Source: UBA4408 sp002389785
GTDB lineage: Bacteria > Bacteroidota > Bacteroidia > UBA4408
NCBI GenBank assembly: GCA_035438985.1
Contig: DAORJK010000001.1
Location: 248,001 to 312,000, forward strand
Length of the DNA stretch: 64,000 bases
Reading direction: 5' to 3'
In this document: one piece after another, positions 36,203-45,245 of the stretch
How positions within the stretch are numbered: the stretch's first letter is position 1
Layout of the letters: each line of letters starts with the position of its first letter
Notes under the pieces: generated by a model
The model's input: the letters and a program-made list of their open reading frames with translations, nothing else
What the model was told of the DNA's origin: nothing
Databases searched by the model: none
Program-made: the position numbers and the translations under genes

Positions 36203-36850
36203 ATGAAAAAAATAATTCTAACTTCTTTGCTAGCGCTTTTTTCACTTGGCTTAACTGCTCAGGTAACAACCAATATTACAGTTCAGCCTGCAAATCCTAC
36301 TAATTTAAATTCGATTAAGATTTTTACGGATATGTATTTTCCTTCAGGTGGTTGTAGTGACCATACTCAATTTTTTTCGGTTTCAGGAAATATGATCTAT
36401 GCATCTGCTTTGCACTGTCTAGGCCCGCTCTCATTTATTTGCAACTATACCGACACTTTTGATATTGGAACATTAGCCCCGGGTAATTACTCGTTTATTT
36501 TTAATTTAAATGCGGGAGCCGGGTCAATGCCTTGCTCACCGGGAATAGTTCCGGGGCCAACTGATACACTTAATTTTGTAGTATCGACAGCTACGGCAAT
36601 TTCTGAATTTACAAGCGATCAACCTCAATTGATTTATAATTCCACACTAAAAACTCTCCAATTAAGTCGTTTTGAACAATTTCAAAAAGCGAAGTTAAGC
36701 GTGTATTCGAGTGAAGGAAAATTGATCCAAAGTAAAACGTCCGAATCAGTCGCTGAACAAATTGTGTTAACCGGTTTACAAGCTGGTTTATATGTTGCAA
36801 AGTTCGAATGGGATGGAAAAGTAATTCATAAAAAATTTATTGTTGAATAA
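36203..36850 (+). CDS. small T9SS type A secreted protein
   Basis: The protein is 215 residues. A signal peptide (to LGLTAQ) is followed by one Ig-like beta domain at about 20-130. It contains several cysteines (GGCSD, LHCLG, FICNY, MPCSPG) likely to form disulfides. The last 70 residues are a type A sorting domain without the PNP box (LIYNSTLKTLQLSRF, VYSSEGKLI, GLYVAKFEWDGKVIHKKFIVE). No catalytic motif was recognised. The function is unknown. Confidence 0.75.
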   Translation: MKKIILTSLLALFSLGLTAQVTTNITVQPANPTNLNSIKIFTDMYFPSGGCSDHTQFFSVSGNMIYASALHCLGPLSFICNYTDTFDIGTLAPGNYSFIFNLNAGAGSMPCSPGIVPGPTDTLNFVVSTATAISEFTSDQPQLIYNSTLKTLQLSRFEQFQKAKLSVYSSEGKLIQSKTSESVAEQIVLTGLQAGLYVAKFEWDGKVIHKKFIVE

Positions 36851-36923
36851 ATAGAATTAAGAATAAAGTATTGGTAGGACTTAAATTTTTTATTGCAGAT
36901 TTGCAGTAGAATTATTTTAGACC

Positions 36924-38030
36924 ATGAATACCGATTTTTTTGCACGAAGCTTTTTAGGAAATACGCTTGAAAACTATTGTTGGTTTTTGGGGATTTTGCT
37001 GTTGGGAATTATTATTAAAAGGTTTCTTTCAAAAGTATTGGCCCAATTAACTTTTCGGATAGTAAAGAAATATTCTTCAGGGGTTGGTTTTGATCGCTTT
37101 TTAGAATTAATGAAAGCGCCATTTGGCGTATTGGTGATTTTAACAAGCCTGTACCTAGCCTTTAACCGATTGACCTTTCCACCTGAATGGAAGTTGGTTT
37201 CTGAAAAAGAATTTGGCCTCAAAATGATTTTATTTGGAGGGTTTCAAATCGCCATTGTAGTTTCTATTACCTGGATTTTATTGAGAATTACTGATTTTTT
37301 TGGGGTAATACTTTTACATAGAGCATCTTTAACTGAATCAAAAATTGATGATCAATTAGTACCCTTTGTCAAAGAATCAATTAAAGTAATTATCGCCGTT
37401 TTTTCACTGTTTTTTATTTTAGGAAGTATCTGTAACATAAACATTGCATCATTAATAGCAGGACTTGGAATTGGGGGATTAGCCTTTGCTTTAGCGGCCA
37501 AAGAATCTCTTGAAAACCTGCTTGGATCCTTTACAATTTTTTTAGATAAGCCTTTTATTGTTGGTGATTTAGTACAAATTGGAAGTGTTTCGGGAAATGT
37601 TGAAAAAATTGGATTTAGAAGTACCCGAATTCGCACACTCGACAAAAGCTATGTAACGGTTCCGAATAAAAAAATGGTAGAGGCTGAACTCGACAATTTA
37701 AGTTTGCGCACATTGCGTCGCGTAAAATTTGTATTGAGTTTAAACTATTCAAATAGTCCTGAACAGATAAAAAAATTTATAGCCGATTTAAACGAATTTA
37801 TTCGCAACAACCCATCAACCAACCAAGAATCGCAGGTACGTTTGTTTGAATTGGGAAAAAATTCAATTGATGTATTGGTGCTGTATTTTATAGATACGCT
37901 TGAATACGATTTTTACTTAGACATGCGAGAAAATATAAACTATCAGATTATGGATATCGCATTAAAAAACAAGATTAGTTTTTCGAATCCATCTCCAGTG
38001 GTTTATGAAATGCCTAAGAGCGCTAGCTAA
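36924..38030 (+). CDS. MscS-family mechanosensitive ion channel
   Basis: The protein is 368 residues. Four or so N-terminal membrane segments are followed by the pore helix and MscS core: IAGLGIGGLAFALAAKESLENLLGS at about 180-205, then FIVGDLVQIG, GNVEKIGFRSTRIRT and VTVPNKKMVEAELDNLS. The soluble C-terminal vestibule follows. It would sit in the inner membrane and release solutes on hypoosmotic shock. It overlaps the convergent hisS gene by 8 bp at the stop codons. Confidence 0.92.
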   Translation: MNTDFFARSFLGNTLENYCWFLGILLLGIIIKRFLSKVLAQLTFRIVKKYSSGVGFDRFLELMKAPFGVLVILTSLYLAFNRLTFPPEWKLVSEKEFGLKMILFGGFQIAIVVSITWILLRITDFFGVILLHRASLTESKIDDQLVPFVKESIKVIIAVFSLFFILGSICNINIASLIAGLGIGGLAFALAAKESLENLLGSFTIFLDKPFIVGDLVQIGSVSGNVEKIGFRSTRIRTLDKSYVTVPNKKMVEAELDNLSLRTLRRVKFVLSLNYSNSPEQIKKFIADLNEFIRNNPSTNQESQVRLFELGKNSIDVLVLYFIDTLEYDFYLDMRENINYQIMDIALKNKISFSNPSPVVYEMPKSAS

Positions 38031-39408
38031 GTAATTCAATTAACTGTCTGAGCGTGTACTTTTTTTGTTCACCACTTTTCATGTCCTTTAGTGTTATAAC
38101 CTGTTGAGCAATTTCATCAGCACCAATTAAAGCTACAAAGGGAATTTTTTTAGCATCAGCATAACTCATCTGTTTTTTCATTTTGGCATTTGTATCGGGA
38201 TACAATTCGGCGTTAATACCGGCCTTTCTAACCGCCTGAAGTAATGGGATACAATAAGTTTCTTCCTTGCTTCCAAAATTAACAAACAATAGTTTAGTTG
38301 AAGCGGCAACACTTTCTGGAAATAAATTTAATTCTTCCATAACGTCGTATGTGCGGTCGGCTCCAAAGGAAATGCCTACTCCACTCATGTTAGCCAATCC
38401 GAAAATACCCGTTAAATCATCGTATCGTCCTCCACCACAAATGCTGCTGCGCAATGATCCTACAGCAGCTTTTACTTCAAAAATGGCTCCTGTATAATAG
38501 TTCAACCCACGAGCTAAAGTAATATCTAATTCAATCTTAGACATGCCCATATCTATTGAAGCGGCCGTCGTAAAAATGTATTCCAGTTCAGAAATTCCAA
38601 GCTTTCCGATATCAGAATCAGCTAGTAAATTTTTTAAAAAATTAAGCTTTTCAAGTGTTGATCCTTCGAATAAAATTAGGGGTTGAAGTTTGGTAATGGA
38701 AGCATCCTTTAATCCCGCTTCTGTTAGTTCCTTTGTTACACCCTCAATTCCAATTTTATCTAATTTATCGATGGCAACAGTAATGTCAATAATACGTTCT
38801 TGTTCGCCAAGTATTTCAGCAATACCACTCAGTATTTTTCGGTTGTTAATTTTTATTACTACCGGTATTTTAAGGTTTGAATAAACAGCATCCATGAGCT
38901 GAATCAACTCAAGTTCATTCAATAATGAATTGCTGCCAATCATATCCGCATCGCATTGATAAAATTCTCTGTATCGTCCCTTTTGTGGTCGGTCGGCACG
39001 CCAAACAGGTTGAATTTGATAGCGCTTAAAAGGGAAGGTTAGTTCATTTTGATGTTGCACAACATAACGTGCGAATGGGACTGTTAAATCGTATTTAAGC
39101 GCCTTTTCGGAAATAAATTTAGTGAATGATTTTTCGCCCTTGCTTTTCTCGTCTAGTAGTTGCTGATCGGTAGAAAATTCAGAAAAATAATTTCCGCTGT
39201 TTAAAATTTTGAAAATCAGCTTATCCCCCTCCTCACCGTACTTTCCCATGAGGGTATTCAAATTCTCCATTGCCGGGGTTTCAATCGGCAAAAATCCAAA
39301 TCGTTGAAAATGGTTGCGGATGGTATCAAAAATAAAATTGCGTTTCACCATCTCTTGCGGCGAAAAATCGCGGGTTCCCTTTGGTATTGAAGGTTTTTGT
39401 TGTGCCAT
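38023..39408 (-). CDS. hisS: histidyl-tRNA synthetase
   Basis: The protein is 461 residues, class II synthetase. It charges tRNA-His. Seen: KGTRDF near the N-terminus (motif 1 region), DLTVPFARYVV, motif 2 with REFYQCDADMIG, the His-A-like region ARGLNYYTGAIFEV, GGGRYDDLTGIFG, and the anticodon-binding domain at about 360-461. The start is the ATG at 39408; upstream bases show no better start. It overlaps mscS by 8 bp at the 3' end. Confidence 0.97.
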   Translation of the reverse strand: MAQQKPSIPKGTRDFSPQEMVKRNFIFDTIRNHFQRFGFLPIETPAMENLNTLMGKYGEEGDKLIFKILNSGNYFSEFSTDQQLLDEKSKGEKSFTKFISEKALKYDLTVPFARYVVQHQNELTFPFKRYQIQPVWRADRPQKGRYREFYQCDADMIGSNSLLNELELIQLMDAVYSNLKIPVVIKINNRKILSGIAEILGEQERIIDITVAIDKLDKIGIEGVTKELTEAGLKDASITKLQPLILFEGSTLEKLNFLKNLLADSDIGKLGISELEYIFTTAASIDMGMSKIELDITLARGLNYYTGAIFEVKAAVGSLRSSICGGGRYDDLTGIFGLANMSGVGISFGADRTYDVMEELNLFPESVAASTKLLFVNFGSKEETYCIPLLQAVRKAGINAELYPDTNAKMKKQMSYADAKKIPFVALIGADEIAQQVITLKDMKSGEQKKYTLRQLIELLS

Positions 39409-39503
39409 TATGTTTCCTAAGGCGCAAATGTACTAAATCAAACAGCATATTTTTTATCGCCGGTTTTAAATAAAATTTCTATTTTTATACAAAGATTTTG
39501 TAG

Positions 39504-39986
39504 ATGAAAAAAATTGCTCTCTTTGCGTCGTTGGCTTGGTTTATTTCGGCCTGTACTTACAAAGATCCTTGTACTTCGGTAAGTTTAGCTACTAAAGACT
39601 ATTTGAATGTAAAATTTGTAAGTAATGCCGGTATTGGTGGATTCGTTGATAATGGCTATTCTACTTTTACTGTAGCGGAAGTAAATCAAACTTACTCCAC
39701 CGAATATAATGGATATTATGACGGGTCCTGGGGTTCAACTTTTACTTCACTCAAATTACCAATTGCACACAACTACGAACAAACTACTTTTATATTTAAA
39801 GGAGATACGGTAGTTCCGGAAACTTTAATCGTAAATGCTTACAATGCCAGAGCTGAATTAACTGACGATTGTGGTTATCGATTGGTAATTGACGAACCTC
39901 AAATTAAGTCTTGCACATTTAGTACTATTTCTAAGCCTGTGTACGATGCATCTAACCGCGTGCTAACTGTACAGATTATAAAATAA
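39504..39986 (+). CDS. small lipoprotein, possibly DUF6452-like
   Basis: The protein is 160 residues. A lipoprotein signal ends ISAC (Cys17). The rest is a beta-rich domain with several cysteines (DPCTSV, DDCGY, KSCTF). It is followed after 3 bp by an outer-membrane barrel gene. A similar lipoprotein/barrel pair, annotated DUF6452 and DUF6048, occurs in Bacteroidota, and I suspect it here from memory and size only. The function is unknown. Confidence 0.6.
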   Translation: MKKIALFASLAWFISACTYKDPCTSVSLATKDYLNVKFVSNAGIGGFVDNGYSTFTVAEVNQTYSTEYNGYYDGSWGSTFTSLKLPIAHNYEQTTFIFKGDTVVPETLIVNAYNARAELTDDCGYRLVIDEPQIKSCTFSTISKPVYDASNRVLTVQIIK

Positions 39987-39989
39987 TTT

Positions 39990-40631
39990 ATGAAACATCT
40001 GCTTCTTCTAATTGCATGTTTATTATCGTTGAATTTATACGCACAGTCATCGGAAAAATTCCATCAATTTAGTGTTGGCATTAACATGTTTAATGCAGTA
40101 TTTAAGGCTGCTGAAATAAATACAGAATTCATGCTTAATTCGCATATTGGAATTACCTGCGATTTAGGAAATCAGTTTAGTACCAGTGCCGGAAAAAATT
40201 TAAATCTTCGTAATAATAAAATTGAAGGGTACTATGGTAAGATAGGTCCACGTTTGTATTTTGCGCCGCATGAATCAAAGGTTACCGGATATTTATCGGC
40301 AGGTTATATTTATTCGTACTTTAAACAAACGGCAAGCATTGATGAAAGTGATTTTTATGAAAATTTTAACATTACTTTTTCAACTCAGCAAAAATTAAAC
40401 GGCACCTATATCGGAATTGGAACTTTGGTAAAAATGGCTTCCGGATTAAGTCTTGACTTTGGAACGGCTCTTAATTTTTATTCACCAAAAGACATAAAGT
40501 TTGCACAGGATTATAACAATGTTACCAACGGCCAACCAGGCTATGGAATATTTATAGTAAGGAACAATCAGAATTCAGCTTTTGGATTAGGTATTAATTG
40601 TTCTATTAAATATGAGTTTATAAAACATTAA
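39990..40631 (+). CDS. outer-membrane beta-barrel protein, possibly DUF6048-like
   Basis: The protein is 213 residues with a signal peptide (to SLNLYAQ). Amphipathic strands such as FSVGINMFNAV, KIGPRLYFAP and GYLSAGYIYSYF, with a final strand ending in an aromatic residue (KYEFIKH), indicate an 8-10 strand barrel. It starts 3 bp after the lipoprotein stop codon, so the pair is translationally coupled. Family assignment to DUF6048 is tentative. Confidence 0.65.
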   Translation: MKHLLLLIACLLSLNLYAQSSEKFHQFSVGINMFNAVFKAAEINTEFMLNSHIGITCDLGNQFSTSAGKNLNLRNNKIEGYYGKIGPRLYFAPHESKVTGYLSAGYIYSYFKQTASIDESDFYENFNITFSTQQKLNGTYIGIGTLVKMASGLSLDFGTALNFYSPKDIKFAQDYNNVTNGQPGYGIFIVRNNQNSAFGLGINCSIKYEFIKH

Positions 40632-40637
40632 GTTCAC

Positions 40638-41624
40638 CTACTCATACATTAAGTATTCAAAGTCGGGATCTTTCATCAGTTCAGTTGCATCCTCGCTTAT
40701 CTTTTTGATGAATCTATATTTTAATCCAAGCCCAAAAACAAGGTTGTTTGAAGCAGTAAAATTTTCATACAAATAGTCGTCCTTACTCATTCCGGAAGCA
40801 ATCCTTACATTTCTTCTAACTAAATAACCTATTTCGGCATTGATGGAGAATCCAGACCTAATTTTATAATTAGCCGATATTCCTAAACAAGTTTCTCGCA
40901 AACGCAAATAAAAGGATTCAGGATATTCCTTATTCATCAATTGATTGGAAACGTAATAATATCCTCCCTGAGGTTTAAGTGATGCTGAAAGCAACAGTCT
41001 AGTGCCAACTGCTTGCAAATAGGAAACACGATTAGGGAAATGAATTAGTAAGCGACTTCTTTTTCCAAGTTTTGTTGAAATCCCCAACACTGGTAAAGCC
41101 AAGCCTCGACCAAAAAGGTAGGAATATGCCAGCCCGGCATTAAACGAAAAACCCGGACTTACAATTCGTTTGTAATTCACTACTCCCGAATACCTTAAAG
41201 CAAATGCAGCATACATTTGTTGATCTCCGCGGTTAATTGCATTAAGCGATAACGTGAATCTATTTTTATGGCCTTTAACCAAAGCAGCGGTTAATCCTGC
41301 AGAGGTACCATACAATTCTGATTGATTTAAAATTGAACTAATGGTTACGAGTGCAATTGAAGCATTCGCTTGAGCTGCTAGTTGAAAAAACGTAGTTTGC
41401 TTAGTACTGTCTGCTTTACTTCGAGTAGAAAAAAAAGGAATCCTCACTTGCATTTCTCCACCATATTGTTCGATTGTTCCGGCATAGTTACTTAATGTGG
41501 ATACCGGATTGTACTTCCCGTTTATACCTACAGATGGCTGAAATGCTTGTGCTTGTTGAGCTTCTACCCAACTTACATTCACCAACAAACATAAACCTAA
41601 AATTGCTTTTTGTGAAATCAACAT
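40638..41624 (-). CDS. outer-membrane beta-barrel protein, possibly DUF6268-like
   Basis: The protein is 328 residues. A signal peptide (to WVEAQ) is followed by a barrel of about 14 strands, seen as alternating hydrophobic and polar residues (for example FTLSLNAINRGDQQMYAAFALRYSG and NLVFGLGLKYRF). The end is a short acidic tail (KDPDFEYLMYE). The size and start (FQPSVGINGKYNPVS) look like DUF6268-type barrels. No operon partner: the 3' neighbour converges with a 6-bp gap, and gyrB lies upstream behind a terminator. The function is unknown. Confidence 0.6.
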   Translation of the reverse strand: MLISQKAILGLCLLVNVSWVEAQQAQAFQPSVGINGKYNPVSTLSNYAGTIEQYGGEMQVRIPFFSTRSKADSTKQTTFFQLAAQANASIALVTISSILNQSELYGTSAGLTAALVKGHKNRFTLSLNAINRGDQQMYAAFALRYSGVVNYKRIVSPGFSFNAGLAYSYLFGRGLALPVLGISTKLGKRSRLLIHFPNRVSYLQAVGTRLLLSASLKPQGGYYYVSNQLMNKEYPESFYLRLRETCLGISANYKIRSGFSINAEIGYLVRRNVRIASGMSKDDYLYENFTASNNLVFGLGLKYRFIKKISEDATELMKDPDFEYLMYE

Positions 41625-41670
41625 AAGTACAATTGATACATCAAATTAAAAAAGGTTTAATTACAAAATA

Positions 41671-41702
41671 AAAAAACCGTTAGTGTGCACTAACGGTTTT
41701 TT
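41671..41702 (-). terminator. Rho-independent terminator after gyrB
   Basis: AAAAAACCGTTAGTG (41671-41685) and CACTAACGGTTTTTT (41688-41702) form a near-perfect stem with a 2-base loop. A T-run lies on the minus strand. It follows the gyrB stop codon (41723) and can act on both strands. Confidence 0.9.
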
Positions 41703-41722
41703 CTACTATTTATCAGATTTAA

Positions 41723-43687
41723 TTAAGCGTCGATTTTTGCATACTTCGAATTTTTCTCAATAAAGTCTCTACGAGGAGGAACTTCATCGCCCATGAGCAT
41801 GCTAAAAATACGATCGGCTTCGGCAGCACTGTCGATGGTTACCTGACGAAGTGTTCGGAACTCAGGATTCATTGTAGTTTCCCATAATTGCTCGGCGTTC
41901 ATTTCTCCCAAACCTTTGTATCGTTGTATACCTACACTGCTTTCTTTTCCTGCGCCGGCCAGTTTATTAATGGCATTTAATCGATCATCTTCTGTCCAGC
42001 AATAAATTTGCTCTTTACCCTTTTTCACTAAATATAGCGGTGGAGTAGCAATGTATATATAGCCTTTTTCAATAAGTTCTTTCATATAACGGAAAAAGAA
42101 AGTAAGGATAAGGGTGGTAATGTGGCTTCCATCAATATCGGCATCGGTCATGATCACTACTTTGTGATAGCGTAATTTTTCGATGTTGAGTTCTTTACTA
42201 TCTTCTTCGGTACCAATCGAAACACCGAGGGCAGTAAACATATTTTTAATCTCTTCATTTTCGAAGATCTTATACATCATTGCTTTCTCAACGTTTAAGA
42301 TTTTACCTCTTAATGGAAGAATAGCCTGAAATCTTCTATCACGACCTTGTTTGGCAGTACCACCAGCCGAGTCACCCTCAACTAAATAAATTTCACATTG
42401 ACTAGGATCAGTTTCGGAACAATCAGATAGCTTTCCAGGCAAGCCAGTACCGGTAAGTACATTCTTGCGTTGCACCATTTCGCGTGCTTTACGTGCAGCA
42501 TGACGTGCAGTTGCAGCAAGTATTACTTTATCAACAATCATTCGGGCTTGCTTAGGATGTTCTTCTAAGTAATTAGCAAGCATTTCGCTAACTGCCTGAT
42601 CAACCGCACCCATAACCTCATTATTCCCCAATTTAGTTTTGGTTTGTCCTTCAAATTGAGGCTCTTGAACTTTCACCGAAATAACCGCTGTGAGTCCTTC
42701 TCTAAAATCATCACCTGCGATTTCGATTTTAAGTTTGGAAAGCATGCCTGATTTATCTGCGTAATTCTTTAAAGTACGGGTAAGTCCGCGTCTAAATCCT
42801 GCTAAGTGAGTACCACCTTCGTGGGTGTTAATATTGTTTACGTATGAATGCAGATTTTCGGAATAGGATGAATTGTAAAGCATGGCAACTTCCACAGGAA
42901 TACCATTTTTATCACCTTCCATGTAAATTGGTTCTTCAATTAACTTTTCACGTGTGGCATCAAGATATTCAACAAATTCTCTTAAACCTCCTTGTGATAA
43001 AAAAGTCTCCGTTGGACTAACTCCGTTATCGTCTTTTTCACGTAAATCGGTGATGCAAAGGGTGATTCCTTTATTTAAGAATGCTAATTCACGCAAACGT
43101 GAAGCTAAGGTATCATAACTATACTCGGTAGTAGTAAAGATAGAGGCATCGGGTTTAAAAGTAGTTTCTGTACCGCGTTTATCGGTGGTTCCAATTTCTT
43201 TAACGGGAAAAAGGGGTTTACCAATGGAATATTCTTGGGTAAATATTTTACCATTTCTATTCACCACTACTTTTACATGGGTAGACAAAGCATTCACACA
43301 ACTCACTCCAACCCCGTGTAAACCACCGGAGACTTTATAGGAATCCTTATCAAATTTACCACCTGCATGCAATACGGTCATTACAACTTCGAGTGCACTC
43401 TTTTTTTCCTTTTCGTGATAATCGGTTGGAATTCCTCGGCCGTTATCTTTAACTGTGATAGAGTTGTCTTCGTTAATAAAAACCTCAATATTGGTACAAT
43501 GCCCTGCGAGTGCTTCGTCAATTGAATTATCTACTACTTCGTATACCAAGTGATGTAGACCTTTAAAACCGGTATCTCCAATGTACATTGAAGGTCTTTT
43601 ACGAACGGCTTCTAAACCTTCTAAAACCTGAATACTGTCTGCTGAATAATCGTTGTTTTTCACTTTTTCTGTTATCGTTTCTTCCAT
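41723..43687 (-). CDS. gyrB: DNA gyrase subunit B
   Basis: The protein is 654 residues. It introduces negative supercoils together with GyrA. Seen: LEAVRKRPSMYIGDTG, the ATPase GHKL box DNGRGIPTDYHEKEK, the Mg-binding EGDSAGGTAKQGRDRR, the TOPRIM acid box DADIDGSHITT and the C-terminal YKGLGEMNAEQLWETTMNPE. Length fits the Bacteroidota GyrB without a long insertion. It is preceded by a TATATTTG element on the minus strand and ended by a strong hairpin terminator. Confidence 0.98.
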   Translation of the reverse strand: MEETITEKVKNNDYSADSIQVLEGLEAVRKRPSMYIGDTGFKGLHHLVYEVVDNSIDEALAGHCTNIEVFINEDNSITVKDNGRGIPTDYHEKEKKSALEVVMTVLHAGGKFDKDSYKVSGGLHGVGVSCVNALSTHVKVVVNRNGKIFTQEYSIGKPLFPVKEIGTTDKRGTETTFKPDASIFTTTEYSYDTLASRLRELAFLNKGITLCITDLREKDDNGVSPTETFLSQGGLREFVEYLDATREKLIEEPIYMEGDKNGIPVEVAMLYNSSYSENLHSYVNNINTHEGGTHLAGFRRGLTRTLKNYADKSGMLSKLKIEIAGDDFREGLTAVISVKVQEPQFEGQTKTKLGNNEVMGAVDQAVSEMLANYLEEHPKQARMIVDKVILAATARHAARKAREMVQRKNVLTGTGLPGKLSDCSETDPSQCEIYLVEGDSAGGTAKQGRDRRFQAILPLRGKILNVEKAMMYKIFENEEIKNMFTALGVSIGTEEDSKELNIEKLRYHKVVIMTDADIDGSHITTLILTFFFRYMKELIEKGYIYIATPPLYLVKKGKEQIYCWTEDDRLNAINKLAGAGKESSVGIQRYKGLGEMNAEQLWETTMNPEFRTLRQVTIDSAAEADRIFSMLMGDEVPPRRDFIEKNSKYAKIDA

Positions 43688-43728
43688 TACTAAATTTGAC
43701 TAATTTTTACGTGATTTTTATTAAAAAA

Positions 43729-43736
43729 CAAATATA
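43729..43736 (-). promoter_or_regulatory. candidate -7 box (TATATTTG) for gyrB
   Basis: On the minus strand the bases read TATATTTG, a TAnnTTTG match 41 bases before the gyrB ATG. TTTG at 43752-43755 is a possible -33 box with a short (15-base) spacer. Confidence 0.5.
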
Positions 43737-43835
43737 CAATTTTTATCGCCTCAAATTTCTTGAACGCAAGATAAATCAAGGTTTTTATTAACATTTTTTT
43801 CACATATTTTAGCTTTTAAAAAGGGATAAAATAAA

Positions 43836-43843
43836 TACTTTCG
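43836..43843 (+). promoter_or_regulatory. candidate -7 box (TACTTTCG) for the 43850 gene
   Basis: TACTTTCG has one mismatch to TAnnTTTG. It ends 6 bases before the ATG, so transcription would start nearly at the start codon. Confidence 0.35.
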
Positions 43844-43849
43844 TTCACA

Positions 43850-44518
43850 ATGAATTTTAGGCAAAAAACAGGGGTAAAAAATTTGGTAGTATGGGTATTT
43901 TTTAGTAGTACTTTCTGTTATTATTTTAAGGGATGGGGACAAGTTGCACCGGAAGCAAAAAATTTAGCAATATTGTCCGGTTATATTTTAAGCAAAGACA
44001 GTTTAAAACCCATAGCTAATGCGAGCATCGTAAATTCTCGTTCAAAATTGGGCACCATAAGTAATCCCTTTGGATATTTTAGTATTGGAATGAATGTAGG
44101 TGATACAATTACCTTTAGTTCGGTGGGATATGCCCCATATAATTTTCATTTTAAACGCGATTTACTGGCAAAAAATTACAATCTGCAAGTCTTAATGAGT
44201 TCAGACACAGTAGAATTAAAAACCTTTGTATTTCGTGATTATTCGCGAAAGGAATTGCAAAAACAATTTTCGCATTACTTAACCGCCGATAGCTTAAAAG
44301 CATTTGAAGAACTAAGCAGAAGAGCCACCTTAAAAAACAGAAACATACTTTATAACGCTACAGAGCTATCACATCCCATTAGCTATTTTTACGACCGTTT
44401 TAATCAAAATGCACGCACATGGCGTAAAATTGACAGGTATCGTTCCATTATCGAAAAGGCCGCTAAAGAAAACAGTTTATTGAATAAAAATTCAACCAAC
44501 GATTATTATATTAAATAA
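43850..44518 (+). CDS. exported protein with carboxypeptidase-regulatory-like domain
   Basis: The protein is 222 residues. A hydrophobic N-terminal segment (VVWVFFSSTFCYYF) is followed by a carboxypeptidase D regulatory-like beta domain at about 45-120 (AILSGYILSKDSLKPIANASIV, GTISNPFGYFSIGM, ITFSSVGYAPYNFHF). The remaining 100 residues are charged and helical and carry no barrel or enzyme motif. Such domains usually head TonB receptors, but here the domain is alone. Small helical proteins follow on the same strand. The function is unknown. Confidence 0.7.
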   Translation: MNFRQKTGVKNLVVWVFFSSTFCYYFKGWGQVAPEAKNLAILSGYILSKDSLKPIANASIVNSRSKLGTISNPFGYFSIGMNVGDTITFSSVGYAPYNFHFKRDLLAKNYNLQVLMSSDTVELKTFVFRDYSRKELQKQFSHYLTADSLKAFEELSRRATLKNRNILYNATELSHPISYFYDRFNQNARTWRKIDRYRSIIEKAAKENSLLNKNSTNDYYIK

Positions 44519-44564
44519 GTACTAATATTGTCGTCATAAACTATCCTATTTAAATTTGAAAATT

Positions 44565-44867
44565 ATGAAAAAACTAATTTTAGCAGCAAGCTTTTTCTTA
44601 CTGGGATTAAGTGTACATACTGCTGCATTTGCTAATTCAAGAGTTTTAGGAATAAAACAAGAAGCAACCTCCAATCATAAAAAGGAGAAAGCAAAAATGA
44701 AATCTGAAAATGAAGAGATGCGCAAGCAGGCTAAGGTTGAAGCCAAAAATAACAGCGCAGTTAAAACAAAAGCAGACGGTACTCCGGATAAACGCTACAA
44801 AGAAAATAAAAAATTAAAATCCGATGGAACACCGGATAAACGTTATAAAGAAAACAAAGGAAAATAA
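44565..44867 (+). CDS. small exported basic protein with duplicated DGTPDKRYKEN motif
   Basis: The protein is about 100 residues from the ATG at 44565 (an upstream TTG at 44556 is less likely). The signal peptide is KKLILAASFFLLGLSVHTAAFA. A Lys/Glu helical middle is followed by two nearly identical C-terminal motifs (TKADGTPDKRYKENK and LKSDGTPDKRYKENKGK). I know of no assigned function. It lies in a row of small exported charged proteins. Confidence 0.65.
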   Translation: MKKLILAASFFLLGLSVHTAAFANSRVLGIKQEATSNHKKEKAKMKSENEEMRKQAKVEAKNNSAVKTKADGTPDKRYKENKKLKSDGTPDKRYKENKGK

Positions 44868-44949
44868 GTAGCGTGCAGAAACCTTATGAAGATAAAAGTA
44901 GTAGTTGAACTTTCTATATTCGTTTAATTTTAATTCTTTTTACAGATCG

Positions 44950-45213
44950 ATGAATCCAAAAATTTTAACACTGGCATTTTTCATTCAAGTACAACTTTGT
45001 GTTTATGCTCAACAAAGTAAATCCGACAAAATAGCTCGCGACATTGAACACAATACGAAGGTAGTGTCAAAAAAAGCAGCTAAAAATGTGGAGTATGTAG
45101 CCAAAGAAAGTGGTAAAAACATTGAAAAAATATCAAAGAAAACCGCTGAAGGTGTCGAGAAAACAGTTCGAAAGATAGACGCAGACGTAAAGAAAAAAAA
45201 GGCAGCTAAATAG
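44950..45213 (+). CDS. small exported helical protein
   Basis: The protein is about 87 residues from the ATG at 44950. An upstream TTG at 44905 would give a 15-residue non-signal leader. A signal peptide (LTLAFFIQVQLCVYAQ) is followed by a Lys/Glu/Ala/Val helix with an 11-residue-like pattern (KKAAKNVEYVAKESG, KKTAEGVEKT). No known domain. The stop codon lies inside the terminator stem. Confidence 0.6.
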   Translation: MNPKILTLAFFIQVQLCVYAQQSKSDKIARDIEHNTKVVSKKAAKNVEYVAKESGKNIEKISKKTAEGVEKTVRKIDADVKKKKAAK

Positions 45214-45226
45214 CTGCCTTTTTTTA
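45197..45226 (+). terminator. Rho-independent terminator overlapping a stop codon
   Basis: AAAAGGCAGCTA (45197-45208) is the exact inverse of TAGCTGCCTTTT (45211-45222), followed by more T. The TAG stop of the small gene lies in the stem. It also faces the minus-strand barrel gene end (45246). Confidence 0.85.
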
Positions 45227-45245
45227 TTTCTTAAAGACGCAGTTA

